The translations under genes were made by a program, and so were the position numbers. This document shows positions 32,805 through 42,998 of a stretch of 64,000 nucleotides of DNA, piece after piece (the stretch's first letter is position 1; the number at the start of each line of letters is the position of its first letter). The notes beneath the pieces were generated by a model, which had not been told where the DNA came from, searched no databases, and saw nothing but the letters and a program-made list of their open reading frames with translations. Source of the stretch: Alloboseaceae bacterium BT-24-1 (lineage in GTDB: Bacteria > Pseudomonadota > Alphaproteobacteria > Rhizobiales > Beijerinckiaceae); NCBI GenBank assembly GCA_025846845.1, contig JAOYTL010000005.1, positions 62,001 through 126,000 on the forward strand, in the 5' to 3' direction.

Positions 32805-35800
32805 ATGGAAGGCTTCGCGCTTCTCGGCCTCGGCCTCTTCGGCTTCCTCTTCATCGCGGTCCCCTGGGCTGCTTTCAGCGCGCTGGGCCGCGGCAACAGA
32901 GCACTCGAGCTCGCTGCCCATCAGCGCGCCGAGATCGAGGCCTTGCGTGCCGACCTGAGTGTCTTGCGAGCCCAGTTCGCTGCTGGAGCGGCGGCCAGCG
33001 GAGCGCCTTCCGAACAAGCGGACGAGCGGACCGAAACTGCCCTCGTCGAGGATGCACCAGCTCATGTTGTGGCAGCCGATCTCGATGCACCGACACCTGT
33101 CGCGGCGGAAGAACCAGCGCCAGCGCCAGCCAGCGATCTTGTCGCGGCTCGCACGATCGAGGACACCGCAGGCAAAGTCTCGGGTGAGGAGCTTCACACT
33201 CCGATCGAGACGCTCGCCGCAAGCGCCACAGCGCCCGAATCGGATCTGGACGTCCAGCGGAGCGAGCTCCCGCCGGAAGCGGAGCCGTTCGCCGCACCTG
33301 CGCCGCGGCGCGATTTCGAGGAGGCGATCGGCTCGCGCTGGGCGGTCTGGATCGGCGGCGTCACGCTCGCGCTGGGCGGCCTCTTCCTGGTTCGCTACTC
33401 GATCGAGGCCGGCCTATTCGGCCCGGGCGTCCGATTGCTGCTCGGCGCCGCCTTCGCGCTCGCCGCAGCCGGCGCAAGCGAGTATCTGCGCCGGCGCGAC
33501 CTGCCACTCGCGATCACCTCCGGCTCCAGCCCGCTCGCCGGCCTCGGCCATGCCAGCATTCCAGGCGTTCTGGCGGGCGTCGCCGTGCTCAGCGGCTTCG
33601 GCGTGATCTTCGCCGCCCATGCCGTCTATGGCTTCATCGGACCAGGCCCCGCTTTCGCCCTGATGGGCCTGCTCGGCCTGGCAGCACTCTCGGCTTCGTT
33701 GCTGCACGGCCCGGCGCTCGGCCTGTTCGGCCTGCTCGGCTCCTATGCGACGCCCTTCCTGGTCGCCAGCACCGCGCCGAACTTCGTCGCGCTCGCGCTC
33801 TTCATCACCTTCGTCACCGCTGTCGCCTTCCTGCTGCACCAGCGCCGGCCCAGCCGCGTCGTCACGCTCGGCGCCGTCGCCGGACATGGTGCCTGGACGC
33901 TGCTCATCGCCTTCGCCGGCGGCAATGTGAGCTGGGCCGCCTGGCTCGCCGCCTCCGGCTCGGTTCTCGCGCTCGGGCTGCTCAGGGAATGGCCAGCCTG
34001 GCGCAGGACGACCGGGTTCGATGGCGGCTGGCGGATCGCTGGCTTCGAACTGACAAGTCTCATCGCCATCGGCGTGCCTCTCGTCCTCTCCGGCATCCTA
34101 TGGACCAGCCATGGCGGGCCCACGCCGCTGCATGCCGCCATCATCGTCACGGTGGCGGTCGCCGTCGCTGGCGCGGTCCGATACCGCGATCTGGCGCCGC
34201 TGGCGCTACTAGCCGGCGCGGCAGCGGCCGGCATGGCGCTGCTCTGGCCGACCCGCGATGGCGCCTTCGGCCTGTCGCCGACGCTGCCGGTCGACCTGAT
34301 GCGCCTCAGTTTCGCCCCCGATGCCGGCCCTGGGCTGCGCTGGACCGCCGCTCTCTTCGCGCTGCTTCTCGCCCTCCCGCCCTTCTTCGCTTTGCTGATG
34401 CGGCGTGGGACTGGCGCCGGCGGCGTCCTGGCACGCGGCTGCCTCGCCTTTGCCTCGGCACTCGCCCCGGTCTGCCTGCTGCTGGCGACGGCATTGCGCA
34501 GCAACGGCTTCGAGCGCTCGACCGGCTTTGCCGCACTGGCCCTGCTCCTGACGATCGCGCTTTTTGCCGCTTCCGAGCTCCTCCTGCCGGTCGAGCGCCG
34601 CAACACCAAGGCTCGCGCCAATCCGCTCGCCTTCATCGGCTCGGCCGCCTATGCCGCCGCCGGCGCGATCGCGCTCGGCCTCGCCATCGCCTTCGCTTTG
34701 CGCGAGACCTGGCTGGTGGTCGGTTTCGCCGTTTCGGCCGCGGGCGTCGCGCTCCTCTCCGCCTTGCGGCCAATCCCGCTGCTACGCAGCATGTCGGCGG
34801 CGCTCGCCACGGCGGCACTGGCTCGGCTCGTCTGGAACCCGATCGTCAGCGATGTCGGCTCCTGGCCCATCCTCAACTGGCTGATCCCGGCCTATGCCCT
34901 GCCGGCACTCTGCTTCGCCATCGGCGCGCTGGCGCTCCGCGGCAGGCAGGATCGCCCGCGCCTGATCCATGAGGCGCTCGCTGCCTTCTTCTTCGCCACC
35001 TTCGTCCTGCTGGAAGTGCGGCAGGCCTTCGCTGGCTCCGATCTCGTGCCGACCGCCGATCTCATCCGCCTGCATTATCTCGGCCCGCGCAACCGGCTCT
35101 TCGAGGAAGTCTTCTGCCACGTCCTGGCGCTCGGGCTGCTTGGCACAGGCTTCGTCCTGCTCGCGCGCCGGCTCGGTGGGCGGGTCTTCGGCGTCTGCGC
35201 CGATATCGCCGCGATCGCGCTGATCTTGGTTGGCGTCGGCGGGCTTTGCGCCGTGCTGAACCCGGTCTTCGACGGCACGCCCGTGCTCGGCTGGCCGGTG
35301 TTCAACCGGCTGCTCTGGTATGTCGTGATCGGTGGCCTGCTCGGGCTGCTCGGCTACTGGCTCGGGCGCGACGGCCGCTCGCGCCTCAGCGACACGCTCA
35401 ACGCTTGCGCTGCGGTGCTGGTTTCGCTCGGTGCGATCTTGATCGTCCGGCATGCCTTCTCTGGCCCGGTCCTTGCGCCGATGGACGGTAGCGTCGCCGG
35501 CTTTGCCGAAGCAGTGACGATCACGCTGCTGCTGCTGGCGCTCACGGCCGCGGCGCGCATCTGGCGCGAACTCTCGCCCGGCCGCGTCACTGGGTTCACC
35601 CTGCGCGCGCTCGCCATGATCGCGATCGGTTGGGCGGCGCTTGCGCTCGGCATCGGCCGCAATCCGCTGTTCGATCTCAGCGGCGTCGAGGGACCGGTCA
35701 TCTTCAACCGCATCCTCTGGGGTTATGGCGCAGTGGTCTGTGGCTTCGCCGGTGCGACCTGGTGGCTGCGCGAGGTCGCACCCGCGATCAGCGTCGCCTT

Positions 35801-36575
35801 CCGGCGCACGGCCATGGCAGGATCGGCGCTCTGCGCCTTCCTCCTGCTGCGCCACGGCTTCCACGGGCCGCTGCTGGCCTCCGACGTCCTGGTCACCCTC
35901 GCCGAAGCGGGCTTCTATGCCGCCTTCGGCTTCATCGCCGCCATCATCGTCATGATCACCGGCTCGGTTCGCCTGCCCGGTCGCTCGGTGCCGGTCCGCC
36001 CCGAATGGGCAGCGATCGGCTCCTGCGGCCTGTTCGCGCTCCTGCCCGGCCTGATCGCCAATCCGCTGGCGACGCAGCAGCCGCTCGCTGGCCCGCTCCT
36101 GCTCGACAACGCCGCCATCGGCTATCTCCTGCCGGCGCTGCTCGCCTTCGCCGCTGCACGCTGGTCCAGGGAATTCCTCACCGGCGCCGGGGCGCGGCGC
36201 ATCTTCGGCGTCACCGCGATCATCGGCGGGCTGGCCTATCTGCTGATCGAAGTCCGGCGCGGCTTCGTCGGCCGCGATCTCCTGGTCGACACCGGCAGCG
36301 CCAGCGAGCTCTATGCCTATTCGGCCACCCTGCTGCTCTATGGCGTGGCGCTGCTCGCGCTCGGCTTCCGGCTGCAGTCGAAGGATCTGCGCCTCGCCTC
36401 GCTCGGCGTGGTGACGATCGCAATCTGCAAGGCTTTCCTGATCGACATGTCCGGGCTGGAAGGCCTTCTGCGGGCCTTGTCCTTCATCGGCCTCGGCGCC
36501 AGCCTCGTCGCCATCGGGCTCGCTTATCAGAAGCTGCTGCTGCGGGAAGCGTCACGGCCCGGAAAGGCGCTTTGA
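32805..36575 (+). CDS. DUF2339-family polytopic membrane protein
   Basis: A very large inner-membrane protein of 1256 residues with some thirty hydrophobic segments over most of its length. After one N-terminal helix (FALLGLGLFGFLFIAVPWAAF) comes a heptad-like stretch and an Ala/Pro/Glu-rich hydrophilic region to about residue 165. Then EAIGSRWAVWIGGVTLALGGLFLVRYSIE marks the DUF2339 domain. Its function is unknown in all organisms. ATG 32805 is preceded by GCGGAA; an upstream frame to 32730 lacks a ribosome binding site. It is the first core gene after the island. Confidence 0.87.
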   Translation: MEGFALLGLGLFGFLFIAVPWAAFSALGRGNRALELAAHQRAEIEALRADLSVLRAQFAAGAAASGAPSEQADERTETALVEDAPAHVVAADLDAPTPVAAEEPAPAPASDLVAARTIEDTAGKVSGEELHTPIETLAASATAPESDLDVQRSELPPEAEPFAAPAPRRDFEEAIGSRWAVWIGGVTLALGGLFLVRYSIEAGLFGPGVRLLLGAAFALAAAGASEYLRRRDLPLAITSGSSPLAGLGHASIPGVLAGVAVLSGFGVIFAAHAVYGFIGPGPAFALMGLLGLAALSASLLHGPALGLFGLLGSYATPFLVASTAPNFVALALFITFVTAVAFLLHQRRPSRVVTLGAVAGHGAWTLLIAFAGGNVSWAAWLAASGSVLALGLLREWPAWRRTTGFDGGWRIAGFELTSLIAIGVPLVLSGILWTSHGGPTPLHAAIIVTVAVAVAGAVRYRDLAPLALLAGAAAAGMALLWPTRDGAFGLSPTLPVDLMRLSFAPDAGPGLRWTAALFALLLALPPFFALLMRRGTGAGGVLARGCLAFASALAPVCLLLATALRSNGFERSTGFAALALLLTIALFAASELLLPVERRNTKARANPLAFIGSAAYAAAGAIALGLAIAFALRETWLVVGFAVSAAGVALLSALRPIPLLRSMSAALATAALARLVWNPIVSDVGSWPILNWLIPAYALPALCFAIGALALRGRQDRPRLIHEALAAFFFATFVLLEVRQAFAGSDLVPTADLIRLHYLGPRNRLFEEVFCHVLALGLLGTGFVLLARRLGGRVFGVCADIAAIALILVGVGGLCAVLNPVFDGTPVLGWPVFNRLLWYVVIGGLLGLLGYWLGRDGRSRLSDTLNACAAVLVSLGAILIVRHAFSGPVLAPMDGSVAGFAEAVTITLLLLALTAAARIWRELSPGRVTGFTLRALAMIAIGWAALALGIGRNPLFDLSGVEGPVIFNRILWGYGAVVCGFAGATWWLREVAPAISVAFRRTAMAGSALCAFLLLRHGFHGPLLASDVLVTLAEAGFYAAFGFIAAIIVMITGSVRLPGRSVPVRPEWAAIGSCGLFALLPGLIANPLATQQPLAGPLLLDNAAIGYLLPALLAFAAARWSREFLTGAGARRIFGVTAIIGGLAYLLIEVRRGFVGRDLLVDTGSASELYAYSATLLLYGVALLALGFRLQSKDLRLASLGVVTIAICKAFLIDMSGLEGLLRALSFIGLGASLVAIGLAYQKLLLREASRPGKAL

Positions 36576-36578
36576 AAA

Positions 36579-36606
36579 AGCCTCCCGCGTCGATGCGCAG
36601 GAGGCT
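36579..36606 (+). terminator. Hairpin after the DUF2339 gene
   Basis: The stem AGCCTCC / GGAGGCT with a 14-base loop begins a few bases after the stop codon. It lacks a T-run. Confidence 0.45.
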
Positions 36607-36661
36607 CGATGATCCCTGGCGGAAGCGTTCCCGGTGAACCTGGAGCGCTCCGATCGTCAGC

Positions 36662-37117
36662 TCAGCCCTTGAGCCTGGTGTTGCACTGGCTCCAGTAGCC
36701 GCCGCCCTTCTCGATCCACTTCAGCTCGCCATTGGCGTTGGCCGCCTTGTTGGCATTGTACTGGTCGACGCAGGTCTTGAGGCGCGCCTTGCCGGCGGTT
36801 TCGTCCGAGTACTTCGGCGCGACGGCGCGCGGGAACACCGCGGCCTTGGCTTTGCCGGCGGGCTTGGCGGGCGTGGTCGCGGCCGGCGTCGCGGCCGGAG
36901 CGTCCGTCACGGCTGCCGCAGCATCGTTTTCCGAGGCGTCGTCATCGGCGCAGTTGGCCTTGCGGAAATCGTTCCACTTCTGGCCCTTCAGCGTGTTCGC
37001 CTTCTTGGCATCCTGATACTTGGCACTGCACTCTTTCATGGTCAGGGCCGAGGCTGGCGCAGCGGCGAAGCTTGCGGCCATGAACGCGAGGGCGGTGGAG
37101 AACAGAAGCGTCTTCAT
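36662..37117 (-). CDS. PsiF-repeat-like exported protein
   Basis: 151 residues with a signal peptide (MKTLLFSTALAFMAASFAA, cleavage near ASA). The mature part has two cysteine-bracketed repeats: MKECSAKYQDAKKANTLKGQKWNDFRKANC, and a degenerate copy beginning LKTCVDQYNANKAANANGELKW. An Ala/Pro/Thr/Lys-rich linker separates them. The first repeat resembles PsiF, a phosphate-starvation-associated periplasmic protein. ATG 37117 fits the signal peptide; the frame upstream to 37201 does not. Function unknown. Confidence 0.78.
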   Translation of the reverse strand: MKTLLFSTALAFMAASFAAAPASALTMKECSAKYQDAKKANTLKGQKWNDFRKANCADDDASENDAAAAVTDAPAATPAATTPAKPAGKAKAAVFPRAVAPKYSDETAGKARLKTCVDQYNANKAANANGELKWIEKGGGYWSQCNTRLKG

Positions 37118-37250
37118 GAGCAGTCTCCCTGGGGCGGTGAGTCGAACTCGCCGAGACGAGTTTAACCAACGATGTGAATCTCTGCCATCGCCATGCGGCA
37201 ACTTCTGGGCTAGTTCGCCGTTTCATCACGCGCACTCAAAGGAGCACTCG

Positions 37251-37457
37251 ATGAAAACGTCATCTCTTGCCGCGGCCGCCCTGGCCGCGCTCAGCCTGAC
37301 CGCCTGCACCACGCTCGAACAACGGGTCAGCGGCGCTGCGGTCGGCGCCGGGACCGGGGCGGTCGTAGCCGGGCCGGTCGGAGCCGTGGTCGGTGGCGCC
37401 GCCGGTGCGGTCACCGCTCCGACAGTGGTTCGCACAACGCGCCGCGCGACGCGGTAG
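37251..37457 (+). CDS. Small glycine-zipper lipoprotein
   Basis: 68 residues. The lipobox is LSLTAC (lipidated cysteine at residue 19), followed by a glycine/alanine-zipper segment (GAAVGAGTGAVVAGPVGAVVGGAAGAV) and a basic tail. The ATG is preceded by AAAGGAG. It is similar in design to small entericidin/OsmB-like envelope lipoproteins that insert in or bridge membranes. It is divergent from the PsiF-like gene. Confidence 0.78.
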   Translation: MKTSSLAAAALAALSLTACTTLEQRVSGAAVGAGTGAVVAGPVGAVVGGAAGAVTAPTVVRTTRRATR

Positions 37458-37564
37458 TCTCAAAACCCGGCTTTCTTGCGCGGCGGCGGAACCACGCCGC
37501 CGCTCCGTCGTTTCGACCATGAAGCTTTCGAGCCCAGAAACTTTCAAGCTCATGGAGTTGACGG

Positions 37565-38209
37565 ATGGACAACGACAAGCGCCTGCCACCGGACGTGCCT
37601 TCCAACACGGATGAGATGCGGGACGAGATCGACCGCGCGACCGGCAGCGTTGCGGCGCGCGCCGCTGACCTCGCCAATCGCACGGCGGAGACCGTCAAGG
37701 ACGGCTATGGCCGGGCCAAGGAAAAGCTCGCCGAGCTCGACCCCGGCGACACGTTGCGCGAAGCAGGCCGATACGCCCAGGAGACCGGCGAGGCCGCGGT
37801 CGAGACGGTCGAACGCCATCCGCTGGCAGCCTTCGCCATAGGCGCCCTCAGCGTCGGCCTGATCGCCTGGGCGGTGACGCCTCGCCGTTCGAGCTGGCAG
37901 CCGGATACCAGCGGCTGGAGCAACACGCTGCGCGACTATGGCGATCAGGCTCTCCGCGCCGGACGCGATCTGATCGGCAGCGGCCGCGAGCAGGTCGACC
38001 GGAGCCGCGACTACGTCGCCCGCGGACAGGATTATCTCGATGTCGGCCGCGACTATGCCCGGGAAGGTGGCCGCGCGCTGATGCGCCGCGGCGAGCGCGA
38101 GCCGCTGGCGGCCGTGGTCGGCGTGGGTCTCGCGCTCTACGTGATCAGCTCGCTGTTGAGCGGCGGCAGCAGCCAGACGCAGCCTGCCCGTCGCCGGGCC
38201 AAACGCTAA
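37565..38209 (+). CDS. YqjD/DUF3618-like membrane-anchored protein
   Basis: 214 residues. A charged amphipathic N-terminal region (DEMRDEIDRATGSVAARAADLANRTAETVKDGYGRAKEKL) leads to ERHPLAAFAIGALSVGLIAWAV. A second similar cycle follows (repeated RSRDY/VGRDY units) and ends in EREPLAAVVGVGLALYVISSLL. So there are two helix-plus-TM repeats, as in tandem YqjD/ElaB-type proteins. A membrane-associated stress or ribosome-tethering role is known for relatives; here it is unproven. Confidence 0.7.
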   Translation: MDNDKRLPPDVPSNTDEMRDEIDRATGSVAARAADLANRTAETVKDGYGRAKEKLAELDPGDTLREAGRYAQETGEAAVETVERHPLAAFAIGALSVGLIAWAVTPRRSSWQPDTSGWSNTLRDYGDQALRAGRDLIGSGREQVDRSRDYVARGQDYLDVGRDYAREGGRALMRRGEREPLAAVVGVGLALYVISSLLSGGSSQTQPARRRAKR

Positions 38210-38224
38210 ACCCGCGGTTCGGGC

Positions 38225-38503
38225 TCAACCCGTCCGGCGCGAGGCCTTCTCCGCCTGGCGGGCGGCCTGCTTCTCGGCATCGCCCGCCCGCACCACACTC
38301 CGGATCGTGAGCGGCGGCTTGCCCGACCTCTCGGCGATGACGCGATCCTGCTCCTGGATCGCGTCCAGCGCCGGGTCGTCGCCGTCGATCCCGCCCAACA
38401 GTTCGGTGGGAACGCGGCGATTGGAACTGCGCGAGCCATCCTCGTAGAACACGTCGAACAGGACGTAGGCGGCATCGAGCGGTTTCGATTTCTTGCGGGC
38501 CAT
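38225..38503 (-). CDS. Small hypothetical cytoplasmic protein
   Basis: 92 residues, highly charged: N-terminus MARKKSKPLDAAYVLFDVFYEDGSRSSNRRVP, basic C-terminus KQAARQAEKASRRTG. The start is ATG 38503; the longer open frame to 38770 overlaps the promoter region and has no support. It ends 16 bases from the convergent YqjD-like gene. The family is common but uncharacterised as far as I can tell; no known motif is visible. Confidence 0.68.
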   Translation of the reverse strand: MARKKSKPLDAAYVLFDVFYEDGSRSSNRRVPTELLGGIDGDDPALDAIQEQDRVIAERSGKPPLTIRSVVRAGDAEKQAARQAEKASRRTG

Positions 38504-38661
38504 GATCGATCCTGTCGGTTGGGCGATCCGTCTGGCTACAACGCACGAGGCGGGCCGAGGGATCGCGGAGCCGCACAGAGGCGGCAGAATGCTGTGAGCG
38601 CGAGGTAACTCCCTCGCGCCGACAAGGCAAGCCGCAACGGCGCTCGTCGCTGTCGTCAGAC

Positions 38662-39417
38662 CTATTTCAGGCTGATCGTTTCGACGATCTCGGAGTCGAG
38701 TACGAGGTCGTCGCTCGCTCCCATCAGCCAGATGCGATCTGCGGTGAAGCGCAGGATGGGCCTGTCCCACCAGCGCTCTACGAGGCTCGCGAGCGCTGCC
38801 GCCTCAGCATCGTCGAGATCCTCGCTCAGGTTCCAGATGCCGACGACGTAGAGGTCGCTGGTCGGCCGCCCGAGCGCCCGTTGCATGAGATGCAGGGCAT
38901 TCTGCCCGTCGCGGCGCTCCGGATAGAGCCTGAGATACAGCCGGCCGCGATTGACATTGCCGGAGAACAGGCCGCGCAGTTCCATCTGAACCGGCCCGAT
39001 GTGCGACAGCGTCTCGCGAGCGACCGGATCGATGGTTGGCGGCGCACCGACCGAGAGTGAACCGCACACGGTCGCATGCAGCTTCGCCTGCCGCCGCGCG
39101 ACGATGTCCCAGGCGATCTTGTTCGCAAACGGAGCGTCACGCAGCGCCTGTTCGAGCTCCCGGTAGGCGGGCGCCTCCTGCAGGCCGAGCGTCGGCACCA
39201 CCAGCGAGTAGATCGGCGGGTGCCGACCATTGTCGTAATGCGTCCCGTCCTTTCGCGCGATCGCTTTGGGATGATGCGGATCGATCAGCGGCAGATGCGC
39301 CAGACGGTAACCGTCGTCGAGCACCATGCCGGCACCCGCAATGAACGCCGTCCGGCTGCGGAGATAAGCGAGCTCATCGTCGCCGATCAGCTCGGCCTGC
39401 GTCGTCAGGGTCGTCAC
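38662..39417 (-). CDS. Unknown protein coupled to iolB
   Basis: 251 residues starting with a GTG that overlaps the iolB stop (GTGA), so it is the last gene of the inositol operon. The middle contains KLHATVCGSL, which resembles one H-x-T motif of 2H phosphoesterases, but I do not see a convincing second copy, so this assignment is weak. The C-terminal half has LYLRLYPERRDGQNALHLMQR and WWDRPILRFTADRIWLMG. No signal peptide. Not a known iol enzyme. Confidence 0.65.
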   Translation of the reverse strand: MTTLTTQAELIGDDELAYLRSRTAFIAGAGMVLDDGYRLAHLPLIDPHHPKAIARKDGTHYDNGRHPPIYSLVVPTLGLQEAPAYRELEQALRDAPFANKIAWDIVARRQAKLHATVCGSLSVGAPPTIDPVARETLSHIGPVQMELRGLFSGNVNRGRLYLRLYPERRDGQNALHLMQRALGRPTSDLYVVGIWNLSEDLDDAEAAALASLVERWWDRPILRFTADRIWLMGASDDLVLDSEIVETISLK

Positions 39418-40217
39418 GCCTTCAGCATCCACTCATGCGCGGGGTCGTTGTGGAATTTCCAGACCCGCTTCGGCCCGGCCATGACGTTGAGATAATAGAG
39501 ATCATAGCCGTGCGGGGCGCCGACGGGATGGTAGCCCTTCGGCACCAGCACCACGTCGCCGTCTTCGAAAGCCATGGTCTCGTCGAGCGAACGGTCGTCG
39601 GTGTAGACGCGCTGGAAGCCGAAGCCCTGCGGCGGGTTGAGCCGGTGGTAATAGGTCTCCTCCAGCAACGATTCCGCCGGCAACTTGTCCTGATCGTGCT
39701 TGTGCGGCGGATAGCTCGACCAGCAGCCGGAGGGCGTGATCACCTCGACGACGAGGAGCCCGTCGGCGGCTTCCGTCTCCGGCAGGATGTTGCGGACATG
39801 CCTGGTGTTGCTGCCCTCCCCGCGTGTCAGAGAGCCGACATCGGCCGGACCAATGACGCGCGCCGGCCGCGCGCCCGGCTTACCCGGCGCCGAGCATATC
39901 GCGAGCTCGCACGGCCCTTGCGCCGTGACGTTCCAGTTGGAGCCAGCCGGCACATAGAGCGACCAGGGATCGGGCTCGAAGGGCGAGGCCCGTCCACCGA
40001 TCATCCCGAAATCGGTGCCCCCAGCACTGGCCGAAACCTTGCCCGAGAGCAGGACGAGGCAATGCTCCCTGTCGCCGGTCTCGCGTGACAGGCTCTGCCC
40101 GGCGGCGAGCTTGTGCACGGCGAAGCCGACATGTCCCCAGCCGGCCGTTTCAGGCGTGACCTCATGGATGCGCCCCTCGGCATCGGGCGCCTGCGGCTTG
40201 ACCAGAAGCTTCGACAT
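39414..40217 (-). CDS. iolB: 5-deoxy-glucuronate isomerase
   Basis: It converts 5-deoxy-glucuronate to 2-deoxy-5-keto-gluconate in myo-inositol catabolism. 267 residues in two cupin-like halves. The metal-site segments are SYPPHKHD and EETYYHRLNPPQGF, followed by DVVLVPKGYHPVGAPHGYDLYYLNVMAG, all strong IolB signatures. It lies 14 bases downstream of iolE in the iolR-C-D-E-B operon. The last gene of the run starts inside its stop codon. Confidence 0.95.
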   Translation of the reverse strand: MSKLLVKPQAPDAEGRIHEVTPETAGWGHVGFAVHKLAAGQSLSRETGDREHCLVLLSGKVSASAGGTDFGMIGGRASPFEPDPWSLYVPAGSNWNVTAQGPCELAICSAPGKPGARPARVIGPADVGSLTRGEGSNTRHVRNILPETEAADGLLVVEVITPSGCWSSYPPHKHDQDKLPAESLLEETYYHRLNPPQGFGFQRVYTDDRSLDETMAFEDGDVVLVPKGYHPVGAPHGYDLYYLNVMAGPKRVWKFHNDPAHEWMLKA

Positions 40218-40231
40218 CGTTGTGCCCGGGC

Positions 40232-41131
40232 TCAGACGAGCCCGGCCTCCTTCAGGCTCTGCTTGAGATGGGCGACACCCTTCCTGGCATAGGTCAGCGG
40301 ATGCGCCTTCTCGGGATCCTGCTCGGCCTCGACCACGACCCAGCCGGAATAGCCAGGCAGAGCCTTGAACACGCCCGTGTAGTCGACCATGCCGTCGCCC
40401 GGCACGGTGTAGACGCCGAGTTCCTTACCCTGGCCGAGGATCGCGTCGAGGAAGCTCCAGTCTTCCCGCCGCGCCTGCTCCATCACCGCCTTGCGCACAT
40501 CCTTGGCATGGACATGGCTGATGCGGGTGCGGTAGCGCTCGGCGAGCTTGACCGGATCGGCCCCACCCCAGGTCGCGTGGCCGGTGTCGAGCAGCAGGTG
40601 CACTGCCTCGCCCGTCGCCGCCATGAAGGCGTCGATATCGGCCTCGCTCTCGACGATCGTGCCCATATGGTGGTGGTAGACCAGCCTGACACCTTCGGCG
40701 AGCGTGCGCTCGGCGACCTCGGTGATCCGCCGGCCGAACTGAGCCCAATCGCCGGCCGCCATCACCGGCCGCTGCGACAGCGGTTTGCTGCGATCGCCAT
40801 GGATCGCGTTCGAAGTCTCGGCGAAGACCAGCACGGTCGAGCCCATCGCTTTCAGCAGGTCGAGATGGGGCCGCAGGTGCTTCATCTCTTCATCGGCATC
40901 GCGCTTCAGCAATTCCGCCGAATACCAGCCGGAGATGCAGGCCATCCCGAAAGGTTCGAGCGCCGCCTTCAACGCCTTGGGCTCGCGCGGGAACTTGTGG
41001 CCGAGCTCCATGCCGACGAAGCCGGCTTCGCGGGCCTCGGCCAGGCAGGTTTCGAGCGGTGTCGCGCCGCCGATGTCCTGGAGATCGTCATTCGACCAGC
41101 CGATGGGGTTGGCACCGATACGGATAGGCAT
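40232..41131 (-). CDS. iolE: Inosose (2-keto-myo-inositol) dehydratase
   Basis: It dehydrates 2-keto-myo-inositol, the second step of inositol breakdown. 299 residues forming a TIM barrel of the xylose-isomerase-like family. It starts MPIRIGANPIGWSNDDLQDIGG, the typical IolE N-terminus. Metal ligands are spread over LVYHHHMGT, LLLDTGHATWGG and HVHAKD. It lies 14 bases downstream of iolD. Confidence 0.95.
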   Translation of the reverse strand: MPIRIGANPIGWSNDDLQDIGGATPLETCLAEAREAGFVGMELGHKFPREPKALKAALEPFGMACISGWYSAELLKRDADEEMKHLRPHLDLLKAMGSTVLVFAETSNAIHGDRSKPLSQRPVMAAGDWAQFGRRITEVAERTLAEGVRLVYHHHMGTIVESEADIDAFMAATGEAVHLLLDTGHATWGGADPVKLAERYRTRISHVHAKDVRKAVMEQARREDWSFLDAILGQGKELGVYTVPGDGMVDYTGVFKALPGYSGWVVVEAEQDPEKAHPLTYARKGVAHLKQSLKEAGLV

Positions 41132-41145
41132 GTCGTCCTCATTGA

Positions 41146-42987
<1,842 letters not shown>

Positions 42988-42998
42988 GACTTATCTCC

